This document shows positions 42,755-51,710 of a stretch of DNA of 64,000 nt, one piece after another. Where the stretch lies: positions 434,001 through 498,000 of the forward strand of contig NZ_JAMFLY010000003.1 of the NCBI RefSeq assembly GCF_023502235.1. The letters run 5' to 3'. The notes below the pieces were generated by a model. The model did not search any database, was not told the origin of the DNA, and saw only the letters and a list, made by a program, of their open reading frames with translations. The position numbers and the translations under genes are program-made. Every line of letters starts with the position of its first letter. The stretch's first letter is position 1. The stretch is from Flagellimonas myxillae (GTDB taxonomy: Bacteria; Bacteroidota; Bacteroidia; Flavobacteriales; Flavobacteriaceae).

Positions 42755-43804
42755 TTAGTGGAGGTCATTTGGGAAGCACAGGGATACTATGGTCCCCGCA
42801 GGAGAATCATTTTCTACAATATCTTCGATTACTACCTTGAACTCTTTCATTTTTGCGTCAAGATTAAGTAATTCCAATCGTGCTTCAATATTCGACATTG
42901 CAATGGATCTATGTTTTCTTGGATTGTCTAATTCAGCTTGTTTTCTACCAATTCCGTTATCCGTGATGATACATTGAATTCGATTGTTTTGTTCTTTGAC
43001 CAACAATGTCAGTTTACCTATGCGGTCAACTTTGCGAAGTCCGTGTATAATGGCATTTTCCAAATAAGGTTGAATAATCATGGGTGGAACCATAATATCT
43101 TGGAATTCATCAATTTCCAATACAATTTCAAATTCAAAGGAATTATTGAACCTAGTTCGTTCCAAACTTAGATAGGTTTCCAAAAATTGCAGTTCATCTG
43201 CTAAAGTAATGTAAGGAACCAATGAATTTTCAAGATTTTGACGCATCAAACCGGCAAATTCAGAAACATAATCTATGGCTTTGTCCGTTTCATTGGATAA
43301 AATGAACTCTTGGATGGAAGAAAGCGCATTGAATATGAAATGAGGGTTCATTTGTGATGACAACATTTTCATTCTTGCCTGAAGCGCTTCTTCACGTTCA
43401 TTTTTTATTTGGTTTAGATGAAATCGTGAAGCGGAAATAACAGATGAAACACGAACTTTAAGTACCAAATGATTGATGGGTTTCCTAATATAATCTTGCG
43501 CTCCTAAGGCAAAACACTTGGTAAGGGTTGTGTCTTCATCTTCGCCGGTTATAATGATTACAGGTAGATTATGGTATTTAGGATGTTTTCTAATTTCCTG
43601 AAGTAAATCATAGCCACTTATTCCAGGTAAATTGACATCCAGCAACACCAAATCAAACTCTTGTCTGTCCAATCGTTGAAACAGAAATTCACCTTTTGGT
43701 ATAAATGAGATTTCAAACCCCTCTTCGGCCAAAATATGATTGACTTGTTCCAGTACTTGGCGGTTGTCATCCACCACCAATATTTTTGCAATTTTATTGG
43801 GCAT
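42755..43804 (-). CDS. Receiver plus LytS-type histidine kinase (REC-HisKA_7TM-less, PF06580)
   Basis: A soluble 349-residue protein. N-terminal receiver (1-120) with DD at 12-13, D56 (LLDVNLPG) and K108 (IRKPINH); then a short linker and a LytS/YehU-type His_kinase domain with QMNPHFIFNALSS, phospho-His H155, and a C-terminal ATPase with NAIIHGLRK (N box) and ITDNGIGRKQ (G box). It has no membrane or sensor domain, so its input must come by phosphotransfer to the receiver. Its start overlaps the stop region of the giant hybrid kinase by 11 bases, so the two are translated together and the hybrid kinase is the probable phosphate donor. The likely output partner is the LytTR regulator at 39969. 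Confidence 0.93.
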   Translation of the reverse strand: MPNKIAKILVVDDNRQVLEQVNHILAEEGFEISFIPKGEFLFQRLDRQEFDLVLLDVNLPGISGYDLLQEIRKHPKYHNLPVIIITGEDEDTTLTKCFALGAQDYIRKPINHLVLKVRVSSVISASRFHLNQIKNEREEALQARMKMLSSQMNPHFIFNALSSIQEFILSNETDKAIDYVSEFAGLMRQNLENSLVPYITLADELQFLETYLSLERTRFNNSFEFEIVLEIDEFQDIMVPPMIIQPYLENAIIHGLRKVDRIGKLTLLVKEQNNRIQCIITDNGIGRKQAELDNPRKHRSIAMSNIEARLELLNLDAKMKEFKVVIEDIVENDSPAGTIVSLCFPNDLH

Positions 43805-46800
43805 TGATGGTATTTGATAAAAGGGTTCTCAATGCTTCATCGTCTCCCGAGTAAATAGCTTCTTCCAGTTTATTAAATTCATCTGGGTGTAGGATTGAAT
43901 TCAACGGCTCTGCTGCAACCACCAACTTTTCAGTTTCAAAAATAGGGAGTTGATTAAGTGAATTGAAAGCATAGTCCAATACCTGTTTTTCTTCTTCGCT
44001 TAAAATTTTGACTGCCGGGAAGCTGTTTTCTACCTTAACATAAAGGTATTTTTTTAGTACACGGACTAATTCTGTTATTTGAATTGGTTTTGTGAGATAA
44101 TCACAAAATCCAGAATTTAACGCTATCTCACGATGTTCTGTAAAAGCATCCGCGGAAAGGCCAATTATTGGAATCTTATTGTTCATTTTCCGTATTCTTT
44201 TGACAGTTTCAAATCCGTCCATGGTTGGCATATGTACATCCATGAATATAATTTCTGGATGATATGTTTTGGCGATGTTAATCCCGGATTCACCATCCTT
44301 TGCCAACATGATTTCCGATCCAAGTTCTGAAAATAGAGCTCTGATCATTTCCTGATTCATTGCATTATCTTCAACTACCAGTATTTTTTTGTTGGGCGGG
44401 ATTTTAAAATCTGCTAAAGATGTTTCCTTTTCTTCTATCCAAGAGTTCTTGGCTTTTTCAAAAGGAAGATAGATTTTAAATGAAGTACCTTGGCCTAATT
44501 GACTCCTAACTTCAATTTTTCCTTCCAACAATTCAATAAGTTTTTTAGTTATTGTCAATCCAAGTCCGGTACCTCCAAATTTGCGGTCTATTCCTGCATC
44601 GGCTTGTATGAATGGGTTGAAAATATGTTGTAGCTGGTTCTCAGGTATGCCGATGCCTTCATCGGCAACTTCGCACACAATCCAGGAATTTTCGCGTTGT
44701 ACATTCACATATACATTTTTCCCTTCTGGCGTAAATTTTATGGCATTCCCGATTATGTTCATTAAAATCTGTTTCAGTTTACTGCCATCGGTGTAAACAT
44801 ATTTCGGAAGCTTATCATTGAAGTTACTAATGAGTTTGACTTCCTTTGACTTACCTAGTCCTTTGTTGATGCGACAGACAGAGGTTACGATTTGGTTTAA
44901 GTTGACGTCCTCTTTGGTAATTGTAAACTTGCCGGCCTCAATTTTGGATAAATCTAGAATATCGTTGATTACCTCAGAAAGTGATTCTGCACTTTGGTTG
45001 ATATTGTTCAGATACCTTTCAAATTTTTGGGTTAAGTCTAGATTTTTACCTTGGTTTAGTAAAATTTGTGAGAAGCCTACTATTGCATTGAGAGGTGTTC
45101 TGATTTCGTGACTCATGTTGGCAAGAAATTGCGTTTTTGCACTGTTAGCATTGTCCGCATCATTTTTTGCATAGATTAAGTTCTTTTCAGCTTTTTTACG
45201 CATTTCAATCTCTTGCTGAAGGTGTTCGGTTCTTTTTTTAATACGGTCCTCAAGAACTTCGTTTATTTTGGCCAATTCTTCTTTGGATGAAGATAATTCC
45301 TGATTTAAGGTGTTGGACTGCTCATACAGCAATGAATTGGTAATGGAGATTGCCGCTTGGGAGGCAATAATTCGAAGAATTTCCAAATCACCTTCCGTAA
45401 AAAGACCTTTTACTTGTTTGTTTTCCAAGTAAAGCACACCCACTAGATCTTTCTGTTTTAGAAGTGGTAGAATAATTAATGAAGAAACACCATTATTGCG
45501 GAAATAACTTTCCTTAGGATAATTAGTATTTATGACATCATCTATGCTCAACTCTTTTCTTGTTGAAATTACATGCTCTATAATATTAACCGGTAACTGT
45601 GCGCAATTCCGTAGTTCAATTTCAGAGAAACTGGAATTATTCTCGCTGTTAGTGTTGACAATCGACTCTAAATAAGGGGTCTCGTTTTTCATCAGAATAA
45701 GTGCGCCTTTATCGGCACCAGCATTTTCCATAACAATATTCAACAGTTGCTGTACTAGGCTACCTAGATTTACTTCCGCGGAAATTGCCTGTGTGGCCTT
45801 TAACAGACTTTGTGTGTCAAAACTAGAATGATTTGGTTGTTGTTCTGGGGCCGATATTGAGTGTCCATCAAATTTCTGAGGGTATAGTGAAGCTTTCCAT
45901 TCCTCAATAATTTGCTGTTTTTCTCGTTTTAGATGCTTGATTGAAAAACCAAAGTTTTCTTCAGGTAAAAGTTTACTACCTAGATCACATAGGAGTGCTT
46001 TGTTATTGATTAAACCTTCTCTTTCTGACCATTTAATACCTTCTTCAAGTCTAAATAACGCTTTGCTAAAATCATGGTTGCATATGGAAATCAGAAACTC
46101 AATTAATTCATAATCGGCCCTAAAATTATCAGGGCATTCAATTGACCACGGTTCAATCTTTTTGCGCAGCTTTTCTAGATTGACCACAATTTCATTTTTG
46201 GGAGAAGTACCCAAACTTAATTCACAGATTACCCTTAGAATACCTTGGCGTATGACTTGTGGTTGGGAGGTGGCCAAACCAATAAATTTCTTATTCTCAT
46301 TCAAATAAAATAGGGCCTTTTTATAATCACCGAGTAAGCAATTGGTGAGACTTTTGAAAACGTACTGTTCGGAGAGAATGAAGTAGCATTTCTTTTTGCG
46401 TAACGTCTCTATTGCGCCAGTATCGGAGGTTAAACTTTTCAATTCCTTTTGAGACAGCAAATTCGCAAGACTATTTTTAATCAGAACCAGTTGCGCACCA
46501 AAACATTCACTGTACTCCCAAGGCATAATCTCGATGGCCTTTTCGCAGGTATTTAAAGTCTCGGTTAAAGTTTTGCCGGTAATAAGTTGGTTTCTTACAC
46601 TTACTCTGCATAAGGCGTTAATGGAATTATAATTGCTGGTCTTCATGTGCTCAGCCACTCTTTTTTCAAGATCATGTTGAATTGACGCGTATGATTCCTT
46701 AAAATGATTTACCAAATCGTAATGACATAATATAGCTCGGGATATGTATTTTTCTGAATTTGACTGATCCAGCAACTTCATCCCTAGATTGATAATTTTT

Positions 46801-49580
46801 ATGCCTAATTGTAACTGGTTAAACTCATTGATGAGGACGGAACCTAAATGCACAAGAGCAAAAGAAGATGAATCTGCTAACCCATTTTTAAATGTATGAA
46901 TGGACATTTTAAGAACTGTCCATAAGTAAAGTTCTTTTTTTACATGAGCTGCAGATATGACCATATTCGCAAATACATTCATTTGGTCCCGCTCATGACC
47001 ATCATTCATTTCTTTCTCGAAATATGACTCTAAGGAATAATTGTTTTGAAGTATATTCATTAGGTTGTTGTACTCGGCATCAACTCTTTTGGCCATTGCA
47101 TTTCCCTTGTCAATTGCATTTCTTGAAAGAGTTTCATTAAGCAGATTGAGAATGGAAATTCCGGCATCTACGCTTTCGTCATAAAGGGTGAATGCTTCAT
47201 AAAAGTCCTGCTTTAATCGCAGTAACAGTATTTTTTCATTCTTATTCTTAGATGCAATACTCGCTTTATCGGCATATTCATTCCCTTTTTCAATGTTCTT
47301 CATCAAAAAGTGTGCTTTGGCAAGTCCATAAAGCATCGGAAACGAAAATTCCACGAAATTAAATTTTACTGCCAAATCAAGCCCAAATTCATAATACTGT
47401 TTGGCTGAAGCTGAAGAATTGGAGGCGGTAGCCAAATCGCCCGCTTTTACAATATACTTCAGGGCTTTGTTTACCGTGTTTTTGGAAAGTAATTCTCTAG
47501 AAGAAATCAAATGCCTGACAAACTGATTTAACTCAACAAAGTGTTTGATATTGTTAATTCGAAGCTTGTATAATGCAATTTTATGGTGTAGCTGTTCATT
47601 ATTGAAACTAAACCCAGGTATCGTGAGTTCAAGTGCCACTTTTTGGATTCTCTTGTGATTGAAAATATAAGTGCCGTGAATAGGGTCCAATTTAGTCAGT
47701 AGTCCTGCTTCTGAAAGAATGTCCAATAGTAGGGTTATAATTTGTGGAGCGGTATCTCCAATGGTAGCTAAAAGTGGTATGTCAAAAATACCATTATTGT
47801 AGGCAGCTATTTTCAGTAATACCTGTGCCTGGTAGGATTGCAGTTTGATCTGCTCTTCAATATGCTCCACTACATTTTCCCTTACTTCTTGAAGTTTTAC
47901 CTCATTTAAGTTGTAATTCCATTTGTTTTCTTCTTCATTGTAATAAAGAACATTATTCTTGTATAGCGACTGAACCAGATTATTTATTTGCTGTGGATTT
48001 CCATGTGTTTTAGCATATATAGTTTTGGATAGCTCATTAATGGGTTTACTTTGCTCCATTAAGATTTTGGATACCATACCAGCTGTGGCGGATTTCGAAA
48101 GTTCGTTGAGATGTATATGATTTACCAAATAATCACTTTTGTCGAGGTCCTTCTTAAGTTTCTGAAGCGGATGGTTTTCATTTACGAATTTCTTGTTGTA
48201 GGCCAGTATGAACATTACCCCAGATATTTGGGATTTCGTAAGATATCTTATCAAATTCAACGACGATTCATCAAACCATTGAACATCATCAAAAAACAAC
48301 ACTCGTTTCAGCCCCAGTTGCCCTAATGTTCCACAATACCTTACAAAAACATTGAGAAATCGATTCTGAGTTTCAATCGGATTTAACTGTTCTGGGGAAT
48401 CAGTGAATCCTGTTAATTCCTTTAAATCTGGGATGACATCAAAAAGAAGGGATAAATCCTTGCCTACACCAGTTTTGAAAATAGCACTTAATTGAGCATG
48501 GCTTTTGCCAGTTTTCATTAATAATCTTCGGACAATATCCTGGAAAGCAAGGTGAAAGGCCAGATAATCCGACGATTGGAATTGATCTGAGCAAGCATTG
48601 AAAAAACAAGCTTCAGTATCCGTTACAACATTCTTCAATTGATTGCTAAATGATGTTTTTCCTAATCCTTCATCAGATTCAACAAATGCGATGGATACAC
48701 CACCCTTCTTTGTTTCTTCATAGCATTCAGTCAACAGTCTCATTTCATTTTCACGTTCAAAAAGCACTGCTTCGGAATTTAATACTCCTGGATTGTGGTA
48801 AATACTTAATTCCGGCATTTTGGAAAAGTCCTCTAAATCCAAAAGCGCTCTTAAAGAAACAAGGTCTTTTATGATTCCTTCCGTAGATTGATATCGCTCT
48901 TTGGGATTCTTTTGCAGTAATCCCGAAATGATCCGGTAAATACCAGTGTAATGCCATAAACAATTCTCAGAAGCTTTATAACTTTTTGTGAGGTGTTGGT
49001 GCATAATAGCTTGTTCGTCTTCTGCATCAACAAAATAGCTCCCGGTCAACCAATAGTTCAAAAGAACCCCAAAGGCATAAAAGTCTGCCCTGTAATCTGG
49101 ATTTTGATTAGATCTGGAACTGAATTCCGGAGCCATATATCTGTATGCTGATTTTCCATACGCTCCTGCATTTAGTGTATTGTATTTTTTCCGAATTGCA
49201 GCTAGACCAACGATTATTAATCGCTCCTTTTCATCTATTAAAAAACGTTCTTCGTTTAATAGGCCGAAGAGGTACCCAGCCCTATGAACAGCAGCCATTG
49301 ATTTAGATATCACTATTGCTAAATCCAAAAAACGAACAAATTCATTCTTGTTTTCTGGTATAGTAATCAATTCTGTTTGGAAAGGAGGAATACTATAAGT
49401 GATATTGTTGTCTTCGCCAAGGGTGATGTCAGCAATAGAACTAAATTCAAAAAAACCAAGTTGTTTTAATGTTTTTAGAGCCGCGTGGTCCAATTCCTCA
49501 TTTAATCGTTCATCAACAAAATACCTGTTGATTTGTTCATCTTTCCTAAGATCCACATGTAAAATTTTTGTGGCTGGCAT
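43794..49580 (-). CDS. Giant hybrid histidine kinase: pseudokinase, AAA ATPase, TPR-like, GAF, HisKA, HATPase, REC
   Basis: A 1928-residue cytoplasmic protein of the PknB-ATPase-histidine kinase type. Residues 1-245 have a Ser/Thr kinase fold (YMAPE at 148-152, RADFYAFGVLL) but the catalytic HRD is FGL (105-107) and DFG is VGL (124-126), so it is a pseudokinase. An AAA-type ATPase follows (Walker A SDEGLGKTS 302-310, Walker B VLFFDD about 427-432), a long helical repeat region (about 640-1240), a GAF domain (about 1250-1410), a coiled coil, HisKA with MSHEIRTPLN (H1491), an ATPase domain to about 1710, and a receiver with D1781 (MDVHMP) and K in LTKPIQ. The C-terminal 55 residues are acidic. 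It overlaps the next gene by 11 bases. The GAF or helical region probably senses a small ligand or peptide. Confidence 0.93.
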   Translation of the reverse strand: MPATKILHVDLRKDEQINRYFVDERLNEELDHAALKTLKQLGFFEFSSIADITLGEDNNITYSIPPFQTELITIPENKNEFVRFLDLAIVISKSMAAVHRAGYLFGLLNEERFLIDEKERLIIVGLAAIRKKYNTLNAGAYGKSAYRYMAPEFSSRSNQNPDYRADFYAFGVLLNYWLTGSYFVDAEDEQAIMHQHLTKSYKASENCLWHYTGIYRIISGLLQKNPKERYQSTEGIIKDLVSLRALLDLEDFSKMPELSIYHNPGVLNSEAVLFERENEMRLLTECYEETKKGGVSIAFVESDEGLGKTSFSNQLKNVVTDTEACFFNACSDQFQSSDYLAFHLAFQDIVRRLLMKTGKSHAQLSAIFKTGVGKDLSLLFDVIPDLKELTGFTDSPEQLNPIETQNRFLNVFVRYCGTLGQLGLKRVLFFDDVQWFDESSLNLIRYLTKSQISGVMFILAYNKKFVNENHPLQKLKKDLDKSDYLVNHIHLNELSKSATAGMVSKILMEQSKPINELSKTIYAKTHGNPQQINNLVQSLYKNNVLYYNEEENKWNYNLNEVKLQEVRENVVEHIEEQIKLQSYQAQVLLKIAAYNNGIFDIPLLATIGDTAPQIITLLLDILSEAGLLTKLDPIHGTYIFNHKRIQKVALELTIPGFSFNNEQLHHKIALYKLRINNIKHFVELNQFVRHLISSRELLSKNTVNKALKYIVKAGDLATASNSSASAKQYYEFGLDLAVKFNFVEFSFPMLYGLAKAHFLMKNIEKGNEYADKASIASKNKNEKILLLRLKQDFYEAFTLYDESVDAGISILNLLNETLSRNAIDKGNAMAKRVDAEYNNLMNILQNNYSLESYFEKEMNDGHERDQMNVFANMVISAAHVKKELYLWTVLKMSIHTFKNGLADSSSFALVHLGSVLINEFNQLQLGIKIINLGMKLLDQSNSEKYISRAILCHYDLVNHFKESYASIQHDLEKRVAEHMKTSNYNSINALCRVSVRNQLITGKTLTETLNTCEKAIEIMPWEYSECFGAQLVLIKNSLANLLSQKELKSLTSDTGAIETLRKKKCYFILSEQYVFKSLTNCLLGDYKKALFYLNENKKFIGLATSQPQVIRQGILRVICELSLGTSPKNEIVVNLEKLRKKIEPWSIECPDNFRADYELIEFLISICNHDFSKALFRLEEGIKWSEREGLINNKALLCDLGSKLLPEENFGFSIKHLKREKQQIIEEWKASLYPQKFDGHSISAPEQQPNHSSFDTQSLLKATQAISAEVNLGSLVQQLLNIVMENAGADKGALILMKNETPYLESIVNTNSENNSSFSEIELRNCAQLPVNIIEHVISTRKELSIDDVINTNYPKESYFRNNGVSSLIILPLLKQKDLVGVLYLENKQVKGLFTEGDLEILRIIASQAAISITNSLLYEQSNTLNQELSSSKEELAKINEVLEDRIKKRTEHLQQEIEMRKKAEKNLIYAKNDADNANSAKTQFLANMSHEIRTPLNAIVGFSQILLNQGKNLDLTQKFERYLNNINQSAESLSEVINDILDLSKIEAGKFTITKEDVNLNQIVTSVCRINKGLGKSKEVKLISNFNDKLPKYVYTDGSKLKQILMNIIGNAIKFTPEGKNVYVNVQRENSWIVCEVADEGIGIPENQLQHIFNPFIQADAGIDRKFGGTGLGLTITKKLIELLEGKIEVRSQLGQGTSFKIYLPFEKAKNSWIEEKETSLADFKIPPNKKILVVEDNAMNQEMIRALFSELGSEIMLAKDGESGINIAKTYHPEIIFMDVHMPTMDGFETVKRIRKMNNKIPIIGLSADAFTEHREIALNSGFCDYLTKPIQITELVRVLKKYLYVKVENSFPAVKILSEEEKQVLDYAFNSLNQLPIFETEKLVVAAEPLNSILHPDEFNKLEEAIYSGDDEALRTLLSNTINAQ

Positions 49581-49628
49581 GGCACATTAATTAGACTTCA
49601 AAGTAGTGAATTTATGCTAAAATAGCGG

Positions 49629-49661
49629 TACGTTAAGAAGTTAAACGGCTACGTTAAGAAG
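49629..49661. promoter_or_regulatory. Tandem direct repeat matching a LytTR operator
   Basis: Two identical 12-base copies, TACGTTAAGAAG, at 49629-49640 and 49650-49661, are 21 bases apart start to start (two helical turns). The 9-base core TACGTTAAG fits the LytTR half-site pattern [TA][AC][CA]GTTN[AG][TG] at every position, and the 12-base spacer is the known LytTR spacing. The pair sits 49 bases upstream of the giant kinase start and 177 bases upstream of the AraC gene. Binding by the LytTR regulator at 39969 is an inference. Confidence 0.6.
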
Positions 49662-49837
49662 ATCTTTCTTCCTTCAGATTTCACCTAAAATTGAGGAGAT
49701 TTCAAAGTTTTAGGCACTCAGTTACGATTATTAGAAAAGCACCAACGCTTATATACTTTGACTGGTGATTACATATTTGGCAAACTAGTTTTGAGTCAAC
49801 AATTCAGAAATCAAGACAATCATCAAAAACAACTACT

Positions 49838-50623
49838 ATGGAATATGTGAATAAACTTAAAGAGATTATTGGGGACAAGAATAGGGTAAGAACATTGGCG
49901 CACAAGAAAACGGTTTTTCTTTTCCTAATTAATGATAGGGAAAATGGAGCAGCGTTAAATAATGCCAAGAAAAACTATCAGTTCCTTTTTCAATTGGAAT
50001 TACTGGACCCTTCTGTTATTGAAGGGCCTTTGGTATTGGGAATGTATAATGGGGTTTTCGGGAAAATGGATTTAAGTCTTGAAGTGGGAAGCTTTAAGAA
50101 ATTGTCTTATTTGGATGACGCCTTAAGTAATCAGTTGGCAATTTATTTAACACAAGAGCTGCTTTACAAGCCCAAAGAGGATAAATGGTATTTGGAAAAT
50201 ATGGTGGTAACGATGACTGATTATTTAGTTAAACAGACGTCCCGAAACTTATCCAATACAGAAGAGCATAGGATGGGAATAACCCCATTTCAAATGCAAA
50301 AAATCAAACACCATGTTCTGGAGCATATTGATCATCAAATCAGTACCACAGAATTGGCAGCTCTGGTAAAATTAAGTGTACATCATTTCATTAGAATGTT
50401 CAAACGCACAACTGGTGAGACACCGCAGCAATTTACCAAGCGTCTTAAAATGCAACGCGCTAAGGAACTCTTATTGTATTCAGAGGATAATATAATCCAA
50501 GTCGGTATGGGTATAGGTTGTGACAATGCAAGTCATTTCACTCAGCTTTTCAAAAGTAGCTATGGCATAACTCCCTTAAAATTTAGAAAAGCACACAGAC
50601 AAATGACCTTGGCTGCTTCTTAA
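49838..50623 (+). CDS. AraC-family transcriptional regulator
   Basis: A 261-residue protein with an N-terminal region of unknown type (1-150) and a C-terminal AraC DNA-binding domain (about 155-255). The two helix-turn-helix motifs read ISTTELAALVKLSVHHFIRMFK and IIQVGMGIGCDNASHFTQLFKSSYGITP (shown as separate short blocks: TELAALVKLSVHHF; CDNASHFTQLFK), with the family signature ending in PLKFRK. It is divergent from the giant kinase gene, 257 bases away across the LytTR-like repeats. Confidence 0.92.
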   Translation: MEYVNKLKEIIGDKNRVRTLAHKKTVFLFLINDRENGAALNNAKKNYQFLFQLELLDPSVIEGPLVLGMYNGVFGKMDLSLEVGSFKKLSYLDDALSNQLAIYLTQELLYKPKEDKWYLENMVVTMTDYLVKQTSRNLSNTEEHRMGITPFQMQKIKHHVLEHIDHQISTTELAALVKLSVHHFIRMFKRTTGETPQQFTKRLKMQRAKELLLYSEDNIIQVGMGIGCDNASHFTQLFKSSYGITPLKFRKAHRQMTLAAS

Positions 50624-50652
50624 ACAGATTCATCAATTCTAATAAATGGGAT

Positions 50653-50796
50653 ATGAAATATCGAGGAAACCACAACGAGTTAAGTAAGAGCAGATTTAAA
50701 ATGATCAGTGCCGAGGATGATCTAAGACCTCTTTTTAAACGAATCAAAAGAGATATTGAAGAAGCTAAATTCGATTGGGTCATCTGCTTGAATTAG
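50653..50796 (+). CDS. Small hypothetical protein, 47 residues
   Basis: ATG 50653 to TAG 50796, 47 codons, between the AraC and VOC genes on the same strand. The product is charged (start MKYRGNHNEL, middle LFKRIKRDIEEAK, end DWVICLN), with no signal, membrane helix or known motif. Its helical, amphipathic look and position 29 bases after the AraC stop make translation plausible but unproved. Confidence 0.4.
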   Translation: MKYRGNHNELSKSRFKMISAEDDLRPLFKRIKRDIEEAKFDWVICLN

Positions 50797-50838
50797 AATC
50801 AATCGGAATAGCAACAAATTATTAACGAAAAAAGAGTC

Positions 50839-51198
50839 ATGAAAATCAAAGAAATTATTGCTGCAATACCAATTAATGACGTAGACCGGGCAAAAACATT
50901 CTACACAGAGATATTAAATTTTGAATTGGAAACCCTAAGCGAAAAAATGAACATGTATTGGACCAAGGGAGCTGGAGCTAAATTTCTACTTTATAAAAGA
51001 AATGATCCAAATCTGGCAGAACATACAGCACTAAGTTTTTCAGTTCAGGATATTGAAAGTACAGTACACGAACTTGAGGAAAAGGGTGTGGTGTTCTATC
51101 AGTTTGAAGGGCAAAAAATCTTCGATATGGATGGAAGTTTATCTGCTTGGTTCAAAGATCCGGAGGGAAACAATCTGGAAATAAGTAAAAGACCATAA
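50839..51198 (+). CDS. VOC-family (glyoxalase/dioxygenase fold) protein
   Basis: A 119-residue single-chain VOC protein with the paired beta-alpha-beta-beta-beta units: IAAIPINDVDRAKTFYTEIL at the start and SFSVQDIESTVHELEEKGV in the second half, ending in FKDPEGNNLEISKRP. The metal-binding E near the C-terminus is present; the first histidine of typical metal sites is replaced, so substrate and metal are uncertain. Members of this small group act in glyoxal, bleomycin or antibiotic resistance, or have unknown roles. Confidence 0.88.
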   Translation: MKIKEIIAAIPINDVDRAKTFYTEILNFELETLSEKMNMYWTKGAGAKFLLYKRNDPNLAEHTALSFSVQDIESTVHELEEKGVVFYQFEGQKIFDMDGSLSAWFKDPEGNNLEISKRP

Positions 51199-51241
51199 TC
51201 TGAATTTGTCTGAACTACATAATCTAAAGTCATGTTTTAAA

Positions 51242-51394
51242 ATGAAAACAATTAGAGAAACTACAAATGAATTGCTGTATTTACTTCGATTTCGGACTAA
51301 ATCGGCACCAAATATTAGTAAACAAAATGACAACTATTGTGACCCTGGTATCCAATCAGAATACTACTGCGACGAAAATGGATGGTTTGTATAG
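51242..51394 (+). CDS. Small hypothetical protein, 50 residues
   Basis: ATG 51242 to a stop at 51394 gives MKTIRETTNELLYLLRFRTK... with cysteines near DNYCDPG and EYYCDENG, ending GWFV. It follows the VOC gene by 43 bases and is followed by a terminator at 51467. Similar to no family I recognise; could be a real small protein or chance ORF. Confidence 0.3.
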   Translation: MKTIRETTNELLYLLRFRTKSAPNISKQNDNYCDPGIQSEYYCDENGWFV

Positions 51395-51710
51395 GATAAA
51401 TTGATCATAGAGCATAAACGAAACTTCACACTCTGGCTTTTAGGGTACTTTCTTCTTTACCCAATAAAATCACCTTTGGATTATTCCTTAGGTGATTTTT
51501 TGTTCTATGGGGTTAAATTTTCATATCGATAGGAATAAAGCAATCACACAACATTCCGGTCAGGATAGCACATTATTGGGTGTATTCACAAGCTACTTTT
51601 GGGACTGTAAATGATATGGTAATAAACCATCGCAATTACCAAAGGTGAATAAAAGATCACCATAAAACCTATCAAAAATTAATTGAACGTTTAACGTAAA
51701 ATCAAGTAAA
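51395..51710. other. Intergenic region upstream of the secreted isochorismatase-like gene
   Basis: Over 300 bases without a credible gene. It holds the terminator at 51467-51502 and then AT-rich DNA leading to the isochorismatase-like gene. No exact TAnnTTTG box, riboswitch or repeat was seen. Confidence 0.6.
51467..51502 (+). terminator. Terminator after the VOC/small-protein transcript
   Basis: Arms AAATCACCT (51467-51475) and AGGTGATTT (51490-51498), 9 perfect bases, followed by a T-run on the plus strand. Confidence 0.75.

Noticed and set aside
42689-42871. Plus-strand ORF upstream of, and into, the REC-LytS gene end.
   Set aside because: No motif, overlaps a real gene on the other strand and has an unconvincing product.
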